Part shown: positions 55,529 to 63,381 of the stretch, one piece after another
Layout of the letters: each line of letters begins with the position of its first letter
Numbering within the stretch: position 1 is the first letter of the stretch
Source: Pseudoduganella armeniaca
GTDB lineage: Bacteria; Pseudomonadota; Gammaproteobacteria; Burkholderiales; Burkholderiaceae_D
Direction of reading: 5' to 3'
Length of the DNA stretch: 64,000 bases
Assembly: GCF_003028855.1 (NCBI RefSeq)
Contig: NZ_CP028324.1
Coordinates: 5,270,001 to 5,334,000 of the forward strand
The notes under the pieces: generated by a model
Told to the model about the DNA's origin: nothing
Database searches by the model: none
The model's input: the letters and a program-made list of their open reading frames with translations, nothing else
Translations under genes and position numbers: made by a program

Positions 55529-56746
55529 TCAGGCAGGCACGACGCCGGACGATTGTTCTTTGGTGTCGGAATCGGCATCGGGCCGGTCCTCGTGCTTCGG
55601 CGACGGCCACAGGCCGGCCGGACGCGTCAGCATGATCAGCACCATCGCCAGGCCGTACAGCAGCTGGCGCAGCACCTCGGCCTCGATCAGGATCTGGCCG
55701 AACAGCTGCTGCTGCAGCGGCTCGACGACGTGGCGCAGCACTTCCGGCAGCGCCGCCAGCAGCGCACCGCCCAGCACGACACCGGGGATGTGGCCGATAC
55801 CGCCCAGCACCACCATCGCCAGCACGGCAATCGACTCCGTCAGCGAGAACGATTCCGGCGACACGAAGCCCTGGAACGCGGCGAACATGGCGCCGGCGAC
55901 GCCGCCGAACGAGGCGCCCATCGAGAACGCCAGCAGCTTGACGTTGCGGGTATTGATGCCCATCGCCTTGGCGGCGATCTCGTCCTCGCGGATCGCCACC
56001 CAGGCACGGCCCAGGCGCGAGTGCTGCAGGCGCGACGTCATGAAGATCGTCGCGATCGTCAGCAGCAGGAACAGGAAGTAGTAGGCGTTCACCGACGGGA
56101 TCGACAGCGAACCCACCTGCACCATCGCGCCGGAACCGGCGGCACCGGCCAGGTCGACGCCGAACACCTTGATCGGATCGATCAGGTTGATGCCCTGCGG
56201 TCCGTTGGTGATGTTGATCGGGTCGTTCAGGTTGTTCATGAAGATGCGGATGATCTCGCCGAAGCCCAGGGTGACGATGGCCAGGTAGTCGCCGCGCAGC
56301 TTCAGGGTCGGTGCACCGAGGATGGCGCCGAACATGGCGGCCAGCAGCGCGGCCAGCGGCACGATGAACCACACCGACAGGTGGATGCCGTTGGTACGGA
56401 TGTCGTCGCCCAGCACGGCCGCCAGCGCCTCGCCGGTGCCCGGGTGCAGGTTGATCAGCGACTCCAGCAGCACGGCGAACTGGGGCGAGGCCAGCAGGCC
56501 CGTCAGGTAGGCGCCCAGCGCGTAGAACGCGATGTAGCCCAGGTCCAGCAGGCCGGCAAAGCCGACCACGACGTTCAGGCCCAGCGCCAGCATGATGTAC
56601 AGCAGCGCCAGGTCGGCGATGCGGACCCACGAGTTGCCGAAGTTCTGCGCGAAGAACGGGAACGCGAGCATGACGACCAGCAGCAGCGCCAGGCTCGTGT
56701 AGGCCTTGCGCGGGTTCTTGGCGGTATCGAAATTGAGCAGTGCCAT
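55529..56746 (-). CDS. livM: Branched-chain amino acid ABC transporter permease LivM
   Basis: 405 residues, about ten helices. Conserved LNVVVGFAGLLDLGYIAFYALGAYL and the GRAWVAIREDEIAAKAMGIN coupling loop. A long insertion between helices (about residues 90-135) and a charged C-terminal tail (SPKHEDRPDADSD) extend it beyond E. coli LivM core length. Confidence 0.95.
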   Translation of the reverse strand: MALLNFDTAKNPRKAYTSLALLLVVMLAFPFFAQNFGNSWVRIADLALLYIMLALGLNVVVGFAGLLDLGYIAFYALGAYLTGLLASPQFAVLLESLINLHPGTGEALAAVLGDDIRTNGIHLSVWFIVPLAALLAAMFGAILGAPTLKLRGDYLAIVTLGFGEIIRIFMNNLNDPINITNGPQGINLIDPIKVFGVDLAGAAGSGAMVQVGSLSIPSVNAYYFLFLLLTIATIFMTSRLQHSRLGRAWVAIREDEIAAKAMGINTRNVKLLAFSMGASFGGVAGAMFAAFQGFVSPESFSLTESIAVLAMVVLGGIGHIPGVVLGGALLAALPEVLRHVVEPLQQQLFGQILIEAEVLRQLLYGLAMVLIMLTRPAGLWPSPKHEDRPDADSDTKEQSSGVVPA

Positions 56747-56755
56747 GGTGTCTCC

Positions 56756-57685
56756 TTAAGTCCGGTCCGCCACGCGCTCGCCCATGATGCCGGACGGCCG
56801 CACGGTCAGCACGAGGATCAGCACGATAAACGCGAAAATGTCCTGGTAATGGCTGCCCAGGAAGCCGCCCGTGAAGTCGCCGATGTAGCCGGCGCCCAGG
56901 CTTTCGATAATGCCCAGCACGATGCCGCCGATCATGGCGCCATAGATGTTGCCGATGCCGCCCAGCACCGCGGCGCAGAACGCCTTCAGGCCGGGGATGG
57001 TGCCCATCGCGAACTGGATCGACGCGTAGTTGGCGCCCCACATCACGCCGGCCACGGCGGCCAGCGCGGCGCCGATGGCGAAGGTATAGACGATGACGCG
57101 GTTCGAGTCCACGCCCATCAGGCCGGCGACGCGGGGATTTTCCGCCACGGCGCGCATGGCGCGGCCCATCTTGGTTTTCTCGACCAGCAGCACCAGGCCG
57201 CCCATCGACAGCGCGGCCAGCGCCAGCAGCAGGACCTGCGTGATGCTGATGACGGCGCCGCCGACGGCGATCGGTTCGGTGGACAGCAGTTGCGGGAACG
57301 GCAGCGGGTTGCGGCCCCAGATCATCATCGCAAACGTCTGCAACAGGATCGACATGCCGATGGCCGTGATCAAGGGCGCAAGCCGCGGCGCGTTGCGCAG
57401 GCGGCGGTAGGCGATCCGTTCGATCAGCACGTTGACGATCATGCAGCAGGGAATGGCGCCGAGGATGGCGATCAGCAGCTGCAGGCCGCCGGACATTTCA
57501 GGGAAGTGCGCGCCGAGGATGTTGAGGATCGTCAGGCCGACCATGGCGCCGATCATCAGCACGTCGCCGTGGGCGAAGTTGATCAGGTTCAGCACGCCGT
57601 ACACCATCGTGTAACCCAACGCGACCAGTGCATACATGCTGCCCAGCACCAGCCCATTGATAATTTGTTGGATAAAAGTATCCAT
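56756..57685 (-). CDS. livH: Branched-chain amino acid ABC transporter permease LivH
   Basis: 309 residues, eight predicted helices. NLINFAHGDVLMIGAMVGL and the EAA-like loop GRAMRAVAENPRVAGLMGVDS are diagnostic. First gene of livHMGF; no substrate-binding LivK/LivJ is in the cluster, so it must be encoded elsewhere. A terminator-like hairpin lies about 70 bases upstream in the leader. Confidence 0.95.
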   Translation of the reverse strand: MDTFIQQIINGLVLGSMYALVALGYTMVYGVLNLINFAHGDVLMIGAMVGLTILNILGAHFPEMSGGLQLLIAILGAIPCCMIVNVLIERIAYRRLRNAPRLAPLITAIGMSILLQTFAMMIWGRNPLPFPQLLSTEPIAVGGAVISITQVLLLALAALSMGGLVLLVEKTKMGRAMRAVAENPRVAGLMGVDSNRVIVYTFAIGAALAAVAGVMWGANYASIQFAMGTIPGLKAFCAAVLGGIGNIYGAMIGGIVLGIIESLGAGYIGDFTGGFLGSHYQDIFAFIVLILVLTVRPSGIMGERVADRT

Positions 57686-57753
57686 CGTGAGATTGCCCCT
57701 TCAGTGCGCGGCGACGACGGATCGAGTCCCTCATCCTGCTGCCGCTGCGTAAT

Positions 57754-57786
57754 AAAAACGGCACCCGGGAAGATTCCCGCGTGCCG
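57754..57786 (-). terminator. Terminator-like hairpin in the liv leader
   Basis: On the minus strand CGGCACGCGGGA, ATCT, TCCCGGGTGCCG, TTTTTATT: a 12-bp stem with one mismatch. It either ends the ispH transcript or attenuates livHMGF. Confidence 0.65.
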
Positions 57787-57902
57787 CCGTGTTCCGCCCT
57801 GTTCCGCTGTGCCGGCGAGCCGGCCTACAGTGCTTCCAAGCGATCCTGGTCCGGCTGCTATGCAGAAAGCAGTCGGAATGGCAATTTTTCCAAGCGTTCG
57901 CA

Positions 57903-57930
57903 ATCATAGCGATTCCGGACAAAAACTAAA
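57903..57930 (-). promoter_or_regulatory. Possible liv promoter
   Basis: On the minus strand TTTAGT, 16 bases, TATGAT. A good -10 but weak -35. Confidence 0.3.
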
Positions 57931-58031
57931 CGTGGAAAAATCGGAGCAATTCTAAATTAAATTCAGCGTTGGTGTGACTTTCTTATCAACAGGCGTTGCG
58001 AAAATGTTGTATGGATGACTTGACTTGCTCG

Positions 58032-58958
58032 TCAGGCCAGGCCTTTCGGCAGCGGGAACGTGACGTTCTCCTCGACACCTTCCAGCGGTCGCACGCTTTT
58101 CACCCCCAGCTCCTTGAGCCGGTCGATGACGGCCTGGACCAGCACTTCGGGCGCTGACGCGCCGGCGGTGACACCCACGCGGCGGAAGCCTTCCAGCCAG
58201 GCCGGGTCGATCTGCTCGGCGCGGTCCACCATATAGGCTGGCGTACCCATCTTCTGCGCCACCTCGCGCAGCCGGTTCGAGTTCGAGCTGTTCGGGCTGC
58301 CGACGACGATCACCACTTCCACCTGCGGCGCCATGAACTTGACGGCCTCCTGGCGGTTCGTGGTGGCGTAGCAGATGTCGCCCTTCTTCGGCTCCTGGAT
58401 GTTGGGGAAGCGCGCCTTGAGGGCGGCGATGATCTCGGCCGTGTCGTCCACCGACAGCGTGGTTTGCGAAACATAGGCCAGGTGGTCCGGATTGGCGACA
58501 TCGAGCTTGGCCACATCCTCGACCGTCTCGACCAGGTGCATGCCCTCTTCCGCCTGGCCCATGGTGCCTTCCACTTCCGGGTGGCCGTCGTGGCCGATCA
58601 TGACGATCTCGTAGCCGGTCTTGCGCATCTTGGCCACTTCGACGTGCACTTTCGTCACCAGCGGGCAGGTAGCGTCGAAGATCGACAGGCCGCGCGACTC
58701 CGCCTCGGCGCGCACGGCCTTCGAGACGCCGTGCGCCGAGAACACCAGTGTGTTGCCGGCCGGGACGTCGTCCAGCTCCTCGATGAAGATGGCGCCCTTG
58801 GCGCGCAGGTCGGCCACGACATAGGCGTTGTGTACGATTTCGTGGCGCACGTAGATCGGCGCGCCGAACTGCTTCAGCGCCCGTTCGACGATTTCGATGG
58901 CACGGTCGACGCCGGCGCAAAAGCCGCGCGGCTGGGCCAGCAGGATTTCTTTGTCCAT
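58032..58958 (-). CDS. ispH: 4-hydroxy-3-methylbut-2-enyl diphosphate reductase
   Basis: 308 residues. Last step of the MEP isoprenoid pathway, producing IPP and DMAPP with a [4Fe-4S] cluster. Cluster cysteines are at C13 (GFCAGVDRA), C98 (DATCPLV) and C196 (DICYATTNRQ); FSAHGV and IGHDGHPEVEG hold conserved His residues. It follows fkpB by 10 bases, the common fkpB-ispH pairing. Confidence 0.97.
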   Translation of the reverse strand: MDKEILLAQPRGFCAGVDRAIEIVERALKQFGAPIYVRHEIVHNAYVVADLRAKGAIFIEELDDVPAGNTLVFSAHGVSKAVRAEAESRGLSIFDATCPLVTKVHVEVAKMRKTGYEIVMIGHDGHPEVEGTMGQAEEGMHLVETVEDVAKLDVANPDHLAYVSQTTLSVDDTAEIIAALKARFPNIQEPKKGDICYATTNRQEAVKFMAPQVEVVIVVGSPNSSNSNRLREVAQKMGTPAYMVDRAEQIDPAWLEGFRRVGVTAGASAPEVLVQAVIDRLKELGVKSVRPLEGVEENVTFPLPKGLA

Positions 58959-58968
58959 GAGAATTCGA

Positions 58969-59412
58969 TTACAGAACGGAGATGAGGTTCACTTCGAAGC
59001 GCACCGGCTGGCCCGCCAGCGGGTGGTTGAAGTCGAAAATGGCGGCATCGTCGCGCAGTTCGCGCAGGATGCCGGCAAAGCGGCCGCCGCCCGGCGCCGC
59101 GAAGTCGACCAGGTCGCCCACCTTGTAGTCGGCGCCCGGCACGGAATTCTCGTCCAGCGTCGCGCGCGACACCGGCTGGATCAGGTCGGGATTGCGCGGA
59201 CCGAAGCCGACGCCCGGTTCCAGGTCGAACGTCTTGTGCGTGCCTTCCGGCAGGCCGATCAGCAGTTCCTCCAGCACGGGCGCCAGTTGCCCCTGGCCCA
59301 GCATCAGCGTGGCCGGGTTGCCGTTGAAGGTGGTGACGATATCGGTGCCGTCCAGCGTGGCAAGACGGTAGTGCAGCGTAAGGTAGGCAGAGGGTGTGAC
59401 GACGTTGGACAT
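58969..59412 (-). CDS. fkpB: FKBP-type peptidyl-prolyl isomerase, SlpA/FkpB type
   Basis: 147 residues from the ATG at 59412. A cytoplasmic SlyD/SlpA-type prolyl isomerase with inserted-flap domain; core VTPSAYLTLHYRLATLDGT, GQGQLAPVLEELLIGLPEG and VDFNHPLAGQ-like IFDFNHPLAGQPVRFEV are clear. No His-rich tail as in SlyD. Earlier in-frame starts lie in the repeat region. Confidence 0.92.
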   Translation of the reverse strand: MSNVVTPSAYLTLHYRLATLDGTDIVTTFNGNPATLMLGQGQLAPVLEELLIGLPEGTHKTFDLEPGVGFGPRNPDLIQPVSRATLDENSVPGADYKVGDLVDFAAPGGGRFAGILRELRDDAAIFDFNHPLAGQPVRFEVNLISVL

Positions 59413-59723
59413 GGCGGTTGTTTGAGCTTGCAAACCGTTATTGTATGCCAGCTTGGCTCGAACAGGCTGCCGGTCGCGGCATCGCCTCTCGCGAACTGGC
59501 TGTGTTGCTAAGCGGGCCGTTAGCGCTTTATCAGACCCAAGGCCGAAGACCGGGGTCAGACCCGACGGGTCTGACCCCGGCATCTGCTTTGGGGTGCAAA
59601 AATCTGGCGACACACAGGGGCACAAAGAACGTGCCCTGAAGTTTTCAGGCTACGCCTGCGCCTGGATCAGAACATCACGATCCCATCCGCCGATAATGTA
59701 AGCCCATCCCGGCGGAGGCCCCC
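59413..59723. other. Divergent spacer between fkpB and radC
   Basis: 311 bases with the palindrome at 59550-59580. No gene supported. Confidence 0.5.
59550..59580. repeat. GGGGTCAGACCC palindrome
   Basis: CCGGGGTCAGACCCG, A, CGGGTCTGACCCCGG: perfect 15-bp arms. Related to the GGGGTCA units at 22468-22641. Confidence 0.85.
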
Positions 59724-60398
59724 ATGACAATCACCGACTGGCCCGAACAGCAACGCCCGCGCGAGCGGCTGATCCGCGACGGCGCCCAGGCGCTGTCGGA
59801 TGCGGAGCTGCTGGCGGTATTCCTGCGGGTGGGCGTGCCGGGCAAGAACGCCGTCGAGCTGGCGCGCGAGCTGCTGCGCGAGTTCGGCTCGCTGCAGGCC
59901 CTGTTCGGCGCCAACCTGGCGGAATTTACCCGCATCCCGGGCCTGGGCAACGCCAAGTTCGCGCAACTGAAAGCCGTGATGGAGCTGGCCCGGCGCGCCA
60001 TCAACGAGCAGCTGCGCCGCGGCGAAACGCTGAACTCGCCGCAGGCGGTCAAGGAATACCTGCGCCTGGCGCTGATCGGCCAGCCCTACGAATCGTTCCA
60101 CGTGCTGTTCCTGGACGTGCGCAACCGCCTGATCGAGGCACGCGAGATGTTTCGCGGCACCTTGACGCACACCAGCGTCTACCCGCGCGAGATCGTGCGC
60201 GAGGCGCTGGCCTACAACGCGGCCAGCGTGCTGCTGGCCCACAACCACCCGTCCGGCATCCCCGACCCCAGCGAATCGGATCTCGCCCTGACCCGCACGC
60301 TGGTGCAGGCGCTGGCGCTGATCGACGTGCGCATCCTGGATCACTTCGTGGTGGCCGGGCACCGCGTGCATTCATTCGCGGAGAACGGCCAGATCTGA
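59724..60398 (+). CDS. radC: RadC/MPN-domain protein
   Basis: 224 residues. N-terminal helix-hairpin-helix (FTRIPGLGNAKFAQLKAVMEL) and C-terminal JAB/MPN metalloprotease-like domain with HNHPSGIPDPSESDLALT. The historical DNA repair role is doubtful; its activity is unknown. The start has GGAGG upstream (59715). Its stop codon abuts the stop of the opposing gene. Confidence 0.94.
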   Translation: MTITDWPEQQRPRERLIRDGAQALSDAELLAVFLRVGVPGKNAVELARELLREFGSLQALFGANLAEFTRIPGLGNAKFAQLKAVMELARRAINEQLRRGETLNSPQAVKEYLRLALIGQPYESFHVLFLDVRNRLIEAREMFRGTLTHTSVYPREIVREALAYNAASVLLAHNHPSGIPDPSESDLALTRTLVQALALIDVRILDHFVVAGHRVHSFAENGQI

Positions 60399-62402
60399 TT
60401 ATTTTGCCAGCTTGTAGCGCTGCTCGCGGTACAGCATCGACGGCAGCAGCACGTGCGCCATGGCCTTGTCGACCGTGGCCTTCTGCGGCGCTGTACTCAA
60501 CAGTTCGAGATGGCTGGTGGCCGGATCGTATTTGGCCGCCAGCGCCGCGCCGCCCGGGCGCAGGATGGTGGCGCCGCTGTCGTCCAGCCATGTGAAGTAA
60601 TTGTCGAACTGCAGCAGCGCGCGGCCCGGCGTGGTGCTGTCGCGCACGAAGTCGCGGCCGATCATCGGGTGCTCGCTGGAGACGCCCAGCAGCGACAGCA
60701 CCGTCGGCCCCAGGTCGATCTGGCTGGCGAAGGGCTTGATGCGCTTGGGCTCGATGTCCGCGCCCAGGATCAGGCCGGGGATGTGGAACTTGTGAACGGG
60801 CACCAGGCTGTCGCCGTAGACGCGGTTGTCGTGGTCGGCCACGATCAGGAACACCGTGTCCTTCCAGTAGGCCTGCTGCTTGGCCGCGCGGATGAACTTG
60901 CCCAGCGCGAAGTCGGCGTACTTGACGGCGTTGTTGACGGTCTGCTTGGGCTGCTCGTGCAGGTCGATCTTACCGTCCGGGAATTCGAACGGCTCGTGGT
61001 TGGACGAGCTGAAGATCAGCGTGAAGAATGGCTTGCCGGCCTTGTGCAACTGGTCCAGGCGCTCGAGCGACTTGTCGAACAGGTCTTCGTCGGAGGCGCC
61101 CCAGCTGCCCTCGAACTTCGGTTTCATGTCGCCGCGGTCGGTGACCTTCTGGAAGCCGTTGCCGGTGAAGAACTGGCGCATATTGTCGAAATGCGCCTCG
61201 CCGCCGTAGACGAATTCGGTGTGGTAGCCCTGCTGGCCCAGGCCCAGCGCCAAGGTGTAGAAATTCTGCTGCGCCAGCGACAGCTTGACCACGCTGCGCG
61301 CCGGCGTCGGTGCATAGCCGGCCACGACAGCCTCGATGCCGCGCACGGAGCGCGTGCCCGTCGCGTACAGCTGCTCGAACCACCAGCCCTCGCCCTTCAG
61401 CTTTTCCAGTTCCGGCGTGACGGGCAGGCCGCCCAGCGACTGCACGAACGTCGCCCCCAGGCTTTCCTCCAGCACGATGACGAGGTTCTTCGGCCGCTCG
61501 CGCGTGAGCGCGGCCTGCTGGCGGTGCAGGGTCGGCAACTCGGGCGATGTGAACTGGTAGCCCGCCAGCCAGGGCGCCGCGCGCACCTGCGCCAGCACCT
61601 GCTCGCGCGGCATCTCGCCGTAGATTTCCGACGAGCGCGCTTCCTTGCGCATCGACGCCAGCGCGTCCAGCACCGACCAGGGCGAATTGATGATGACGGA
61701 ATTGACCATCGAATCGCCCGTCAGCGCGAACAGGGCCGGGTTGGCGGGCCGGTGGTCCGTGGTCGAACGGATCAGGCAGGCCGCCAGCAGCACGGCCAGC
61801 GGCCAGCTCAGCAGCACCTTGGCCGTCGACCACGCCGGTGCGACGGCCGCGCCCTTCAAGACGCGCCAGATGGCCACGCCCAGCAGGATCGTCAGGCCGA
61901 AGCCCAGCAGCACGGTCACGCGGTAGCCGTTCCACAGGGTGGCCGCCACTTCGCGCGGGTAGACCAGGTACTCGATGAACAGGCGGTTCGGCCGCACGTC
62001 GTATTGCAGGATGAAGCGCGGCGTGGCCAGCTCCAGGAAGACGATCAGGATCAGCGCCACGGTGGCCCACCCCACGGTGACGACGCGCCAGGCGCGGGCC
62101 GGCAGCCGGCGCGCCAGGAACGGCCCGAGCAGCGGCAGCAGGAGCAGCGGCACGACCAGCAGGTAGCCCAACAGGATCAAGTCGGCGCGCACGCCCTGCA
62201 CGAAGATATCGCCGACGATGCCAGTGGCTGCGACGCGCTGCCACTGCCAGGCCACCAGGCCGATGCGCGACAGCGACAGCAGCAGCAAGCCGAGCAGCAC
62301 CATTTGCACCAGGGTCGCATAGGGGCCGGCCCAGCGGGTCAGGCGGGCCAGGCGGCTGGCGCCGGCGGCAAGGAAATGCTTGGGTGCTGCAAACGTCGTC
62401 AT
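60399..62402 (-). CDS. LTA-synthase-family membrane sulfatase
   Basis: 667 residues. About five N-terminal membrane helices (to about residue 215), then a periplasmic alkaline-phosphatase/sulfatase-fold domain: metal-binding VIVLEESLGATF, nucleophile Thr in LYATGTRSVRGIEA, and FLIVADHDNRVYG with the distal Asp-His. Gram-negative relatives transfer phosphoglycerol or phosphoethanolamine from phospholipids to periplasmic glucans or other glycans. This releases diacylglycerol, which would need DgkA (encoded at 46.7 kb). Exact acceptor unknown. Convergent and abutting with radC. Confidence 0.88.
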   Translation of the reverse strand: MTTFAAPKHFLAAGASRLARLTRWAGPYATLVQMVLLGLLLLSLSRIGLVAWQWQRVAATGIVGDIFVQGVRADLILLGYLLVVPLLLLPLLGPFLARRLPARAWRVVTVGWATVALILIVFLELATPRFILQYDVRPNRLFIEYLVYPREVAATLWNGYRVTVLLGFGLTILLGVAIWRVLKGAAVAPAWSTAKVLLSWPLAVLLAACLIRSTTDHRPANPALFALTGDSMVNSVIINSPWSVLDALASMRKEARSSEIYGEMPREQVLAQVRAAPWLAGYQFTSPELPTLHRQQAALTRERPKNLVIVLEESLGATFVQSLGGLPVTPELEKLKGEGWWFEQLYATGTRSVRGIEAVVAGYAPTPARSVVKLSLAQQNFYTLALGLGQQGYHTEFVYGGEAHFDNMRQFFTGNGFQKVTDRGDMKPKFEGSWGASDEDLFDKSLERLDQLHKAGKPFFTLIFSSSNHEPFEFPDGKIDLHEQPKQTVNNAVKYADFALGKFIRAAKQQAYWKDTVFLIVADHDNRVYGDSLVPVHKFHIPGLILGADIEPKRIKPFASQIDLGPTVLSLLGVSSEHPMIGRDFVRDSTTPGRALLQFDNYFTWLDDSGATILRPGGAALAAKYDPATSHLELLSTAPQKATVDKAMAHVLLPSMLYREQRYKLAK

Positions 62403-62478
62403 CGGAGGTCTCGCGGAAGTGGTTGGCGCGGGCTTTCTTGTGAACTGGAAAGCTCTCGTTTTGGTGGACTGCGTTTAT

Positions 62479-62490
62479 ACAGCATGCTGT
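62479..62490. promoter_or_regulatory. ACAGCATGCTGT palindrome
   Basis: Perfect 12-bp palindrome adjoining TATAAA on the minus strand (62474-62479), about 75 bases before the sulfatase start. Candidate operator. Confidence 0.3.
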
Positions 62491-62782
62491 TGTAACCCGG
62501 CGTTACGCCTGCGTAAAGATTTCGTTAAGCAACTTATGCCGGACGAGGTTGGCTTTACAAGTTTTCGTGGGGATGGCGCAACATCGCGGCGATTGGGCTT
62601 GTGCCGACTGCGTCGATTGTCACGTGGAGCGCAGCGGTAGCGGCCGCCGACGGACCAGCCAGCGGTGTGCGGCACGGATGGTTTACCGTTAGATATCAAG
62701 CACTTCGGCGCTGCAGGTGAAACGCGGCGGCAAATGTTAAATTTTTCGATGAAATCGAGACACAATTGTTTTTCGCAAGTTA

Positions 62783-62811
62783 TTGAAAAAGCTGAGGTTT
62801 TTCGGTATAGT
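62783..62811 (+). promoter_or_regulatory. rpmB-rpmG promoter
   Basis: TTGAAA (62783-62788), 17 bases, TATAGT (62806-62811), about 40 bases before the start codon. Confidence 0.8.
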
Positions 62812-62851
62812 CTTGTTTTTTCCAATTTCGGAAGTTACTAAGGAGTGCACC

Positions 62852-63088
62852 ATGGCACGTGTTTGCCAAGTCACTGGGAAGAAGCCGATGGTCGGCAACA
62901 ATGTTTCCCATGCAAACAACAAAACCAAACGTCGTTTCCTGCCTAACCTGCAGAACCGTCGTATCTTTGTTGAATCTGAAAACCGCTGGGTCTCCCTGCG
63001 TCTGTCCAACGCCGGTCTGCGCGTGATCGACAAGGTCGGCATCGATGCCGTCCTGGCCGACATGCGCGCTCGTGGCGAAAAAGTCTAA
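62852..63088 (+). CDS. rpmB: 50S ribosomal protein L28
   Basis: 78 residues. Ribosomal protein L28 of the large subunit: MARVCQVTGKKPMVGNNVSH, RRFLPNLQNRRIF, VSLRLSNAGLRVIDKVGID. AAGGAG precedes the ATG; an in-frame upstream start is ignored. No CxxC zinc pair remains, as usual in proteobacteria. Operon with rpmG. Confidence 0.98.
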   Translation: MARVCQVTGKKPMVGNNVSHANNKTKRRFLPNLQNRRIFVESENRWVSLRLSNAGLRVIDKVGIDAVLADMRARGEKV

Positions 63089-63100
63089 TAGGGAGCTATC

Positions 63101-63268
63101 ATGGCAAAAACTGGCCGCGACAAAATCAAGCTGGAATCGACCGCCGGTACCGGTCACTTCTACACCACCACCAAGAACAAGCGCACGATGCCTGGCAAGA
63201 TGGAGATCATGAAGTTCGATCCCAAAGCCCGCAAGCACGTGACGTACAAGGAAACCAAGATCAAGTAA
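63101..63268 (+). CDS. rpmG: 50S ribosomal protein L33
   Basis: 55 residues: MAKTGRDKIKLESTAGTGHF, YTTTKNKR, and KYDP-like KFDPKARKHVTYKETKIK. Too short for many gene finders but unmistakable. GGGAGC ribosome site 12 bases after rpmB. Zinc-free (C-) form. Confidence 0.97.
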   Translation: MAKTGRDKIKLESTAGTGHFYTTTKNKRTMPGKMEIMKFDPKARKHVTYKETKIK

Positions 63269-63285
63269 TTGATCGGGTTCCAATT

Positions 63286-63316
63286 AAAAAGCCGCTCCTT
63301 GAGCGGCTTTTTTTTT
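63286..63316 (+). terminator. Intrinsic terminator of rpmB-rpmG
   Basis: AAAAAGCCGCTC, CTT, GAGCGGC and nine T. Confidence 0.95.
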
Positions 63317-63381
63317 AAGTCGACCAAACACAGTGATTTTATTGATAACATACCGATAGTTAAACCACTGTGGAGAAAACA

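Larger units (their letters stand above)
57686..58031. other. Spacer between ispH and livH
   Basis: 346 bases, all downstream of ispH and upstream of livH on the same strand. It holds a promoter candidate (57903-57930) and a hairpin with T-run (57754-57786). No gene supported; a 63-codon ORF (57731-57922) shows no Leu/Ile/Val-rich leader peptide. Confidence 0.6.
62403..62851. other. Divergent region between the LTA-synthase-like gene and rpmB
   Basis: 449 bases. It holds a 12-bp palindrome near the minus-strand gene (62479-62490) and the rpmB promoter (62783-62811). No gene supported. Confidence 0.6.

Noticed and set aside
57731..57922. 63-codon ORF in the liv leader as attenuation peptide
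   Set aside because: Not enriched in Leu, Ile or Val codons and runs through the hairpin.
55553..57955. 800-residue plus-strand ORF over livM/livH
   Set aside because: Antisense to two Liv permeases; no recognisable motif.
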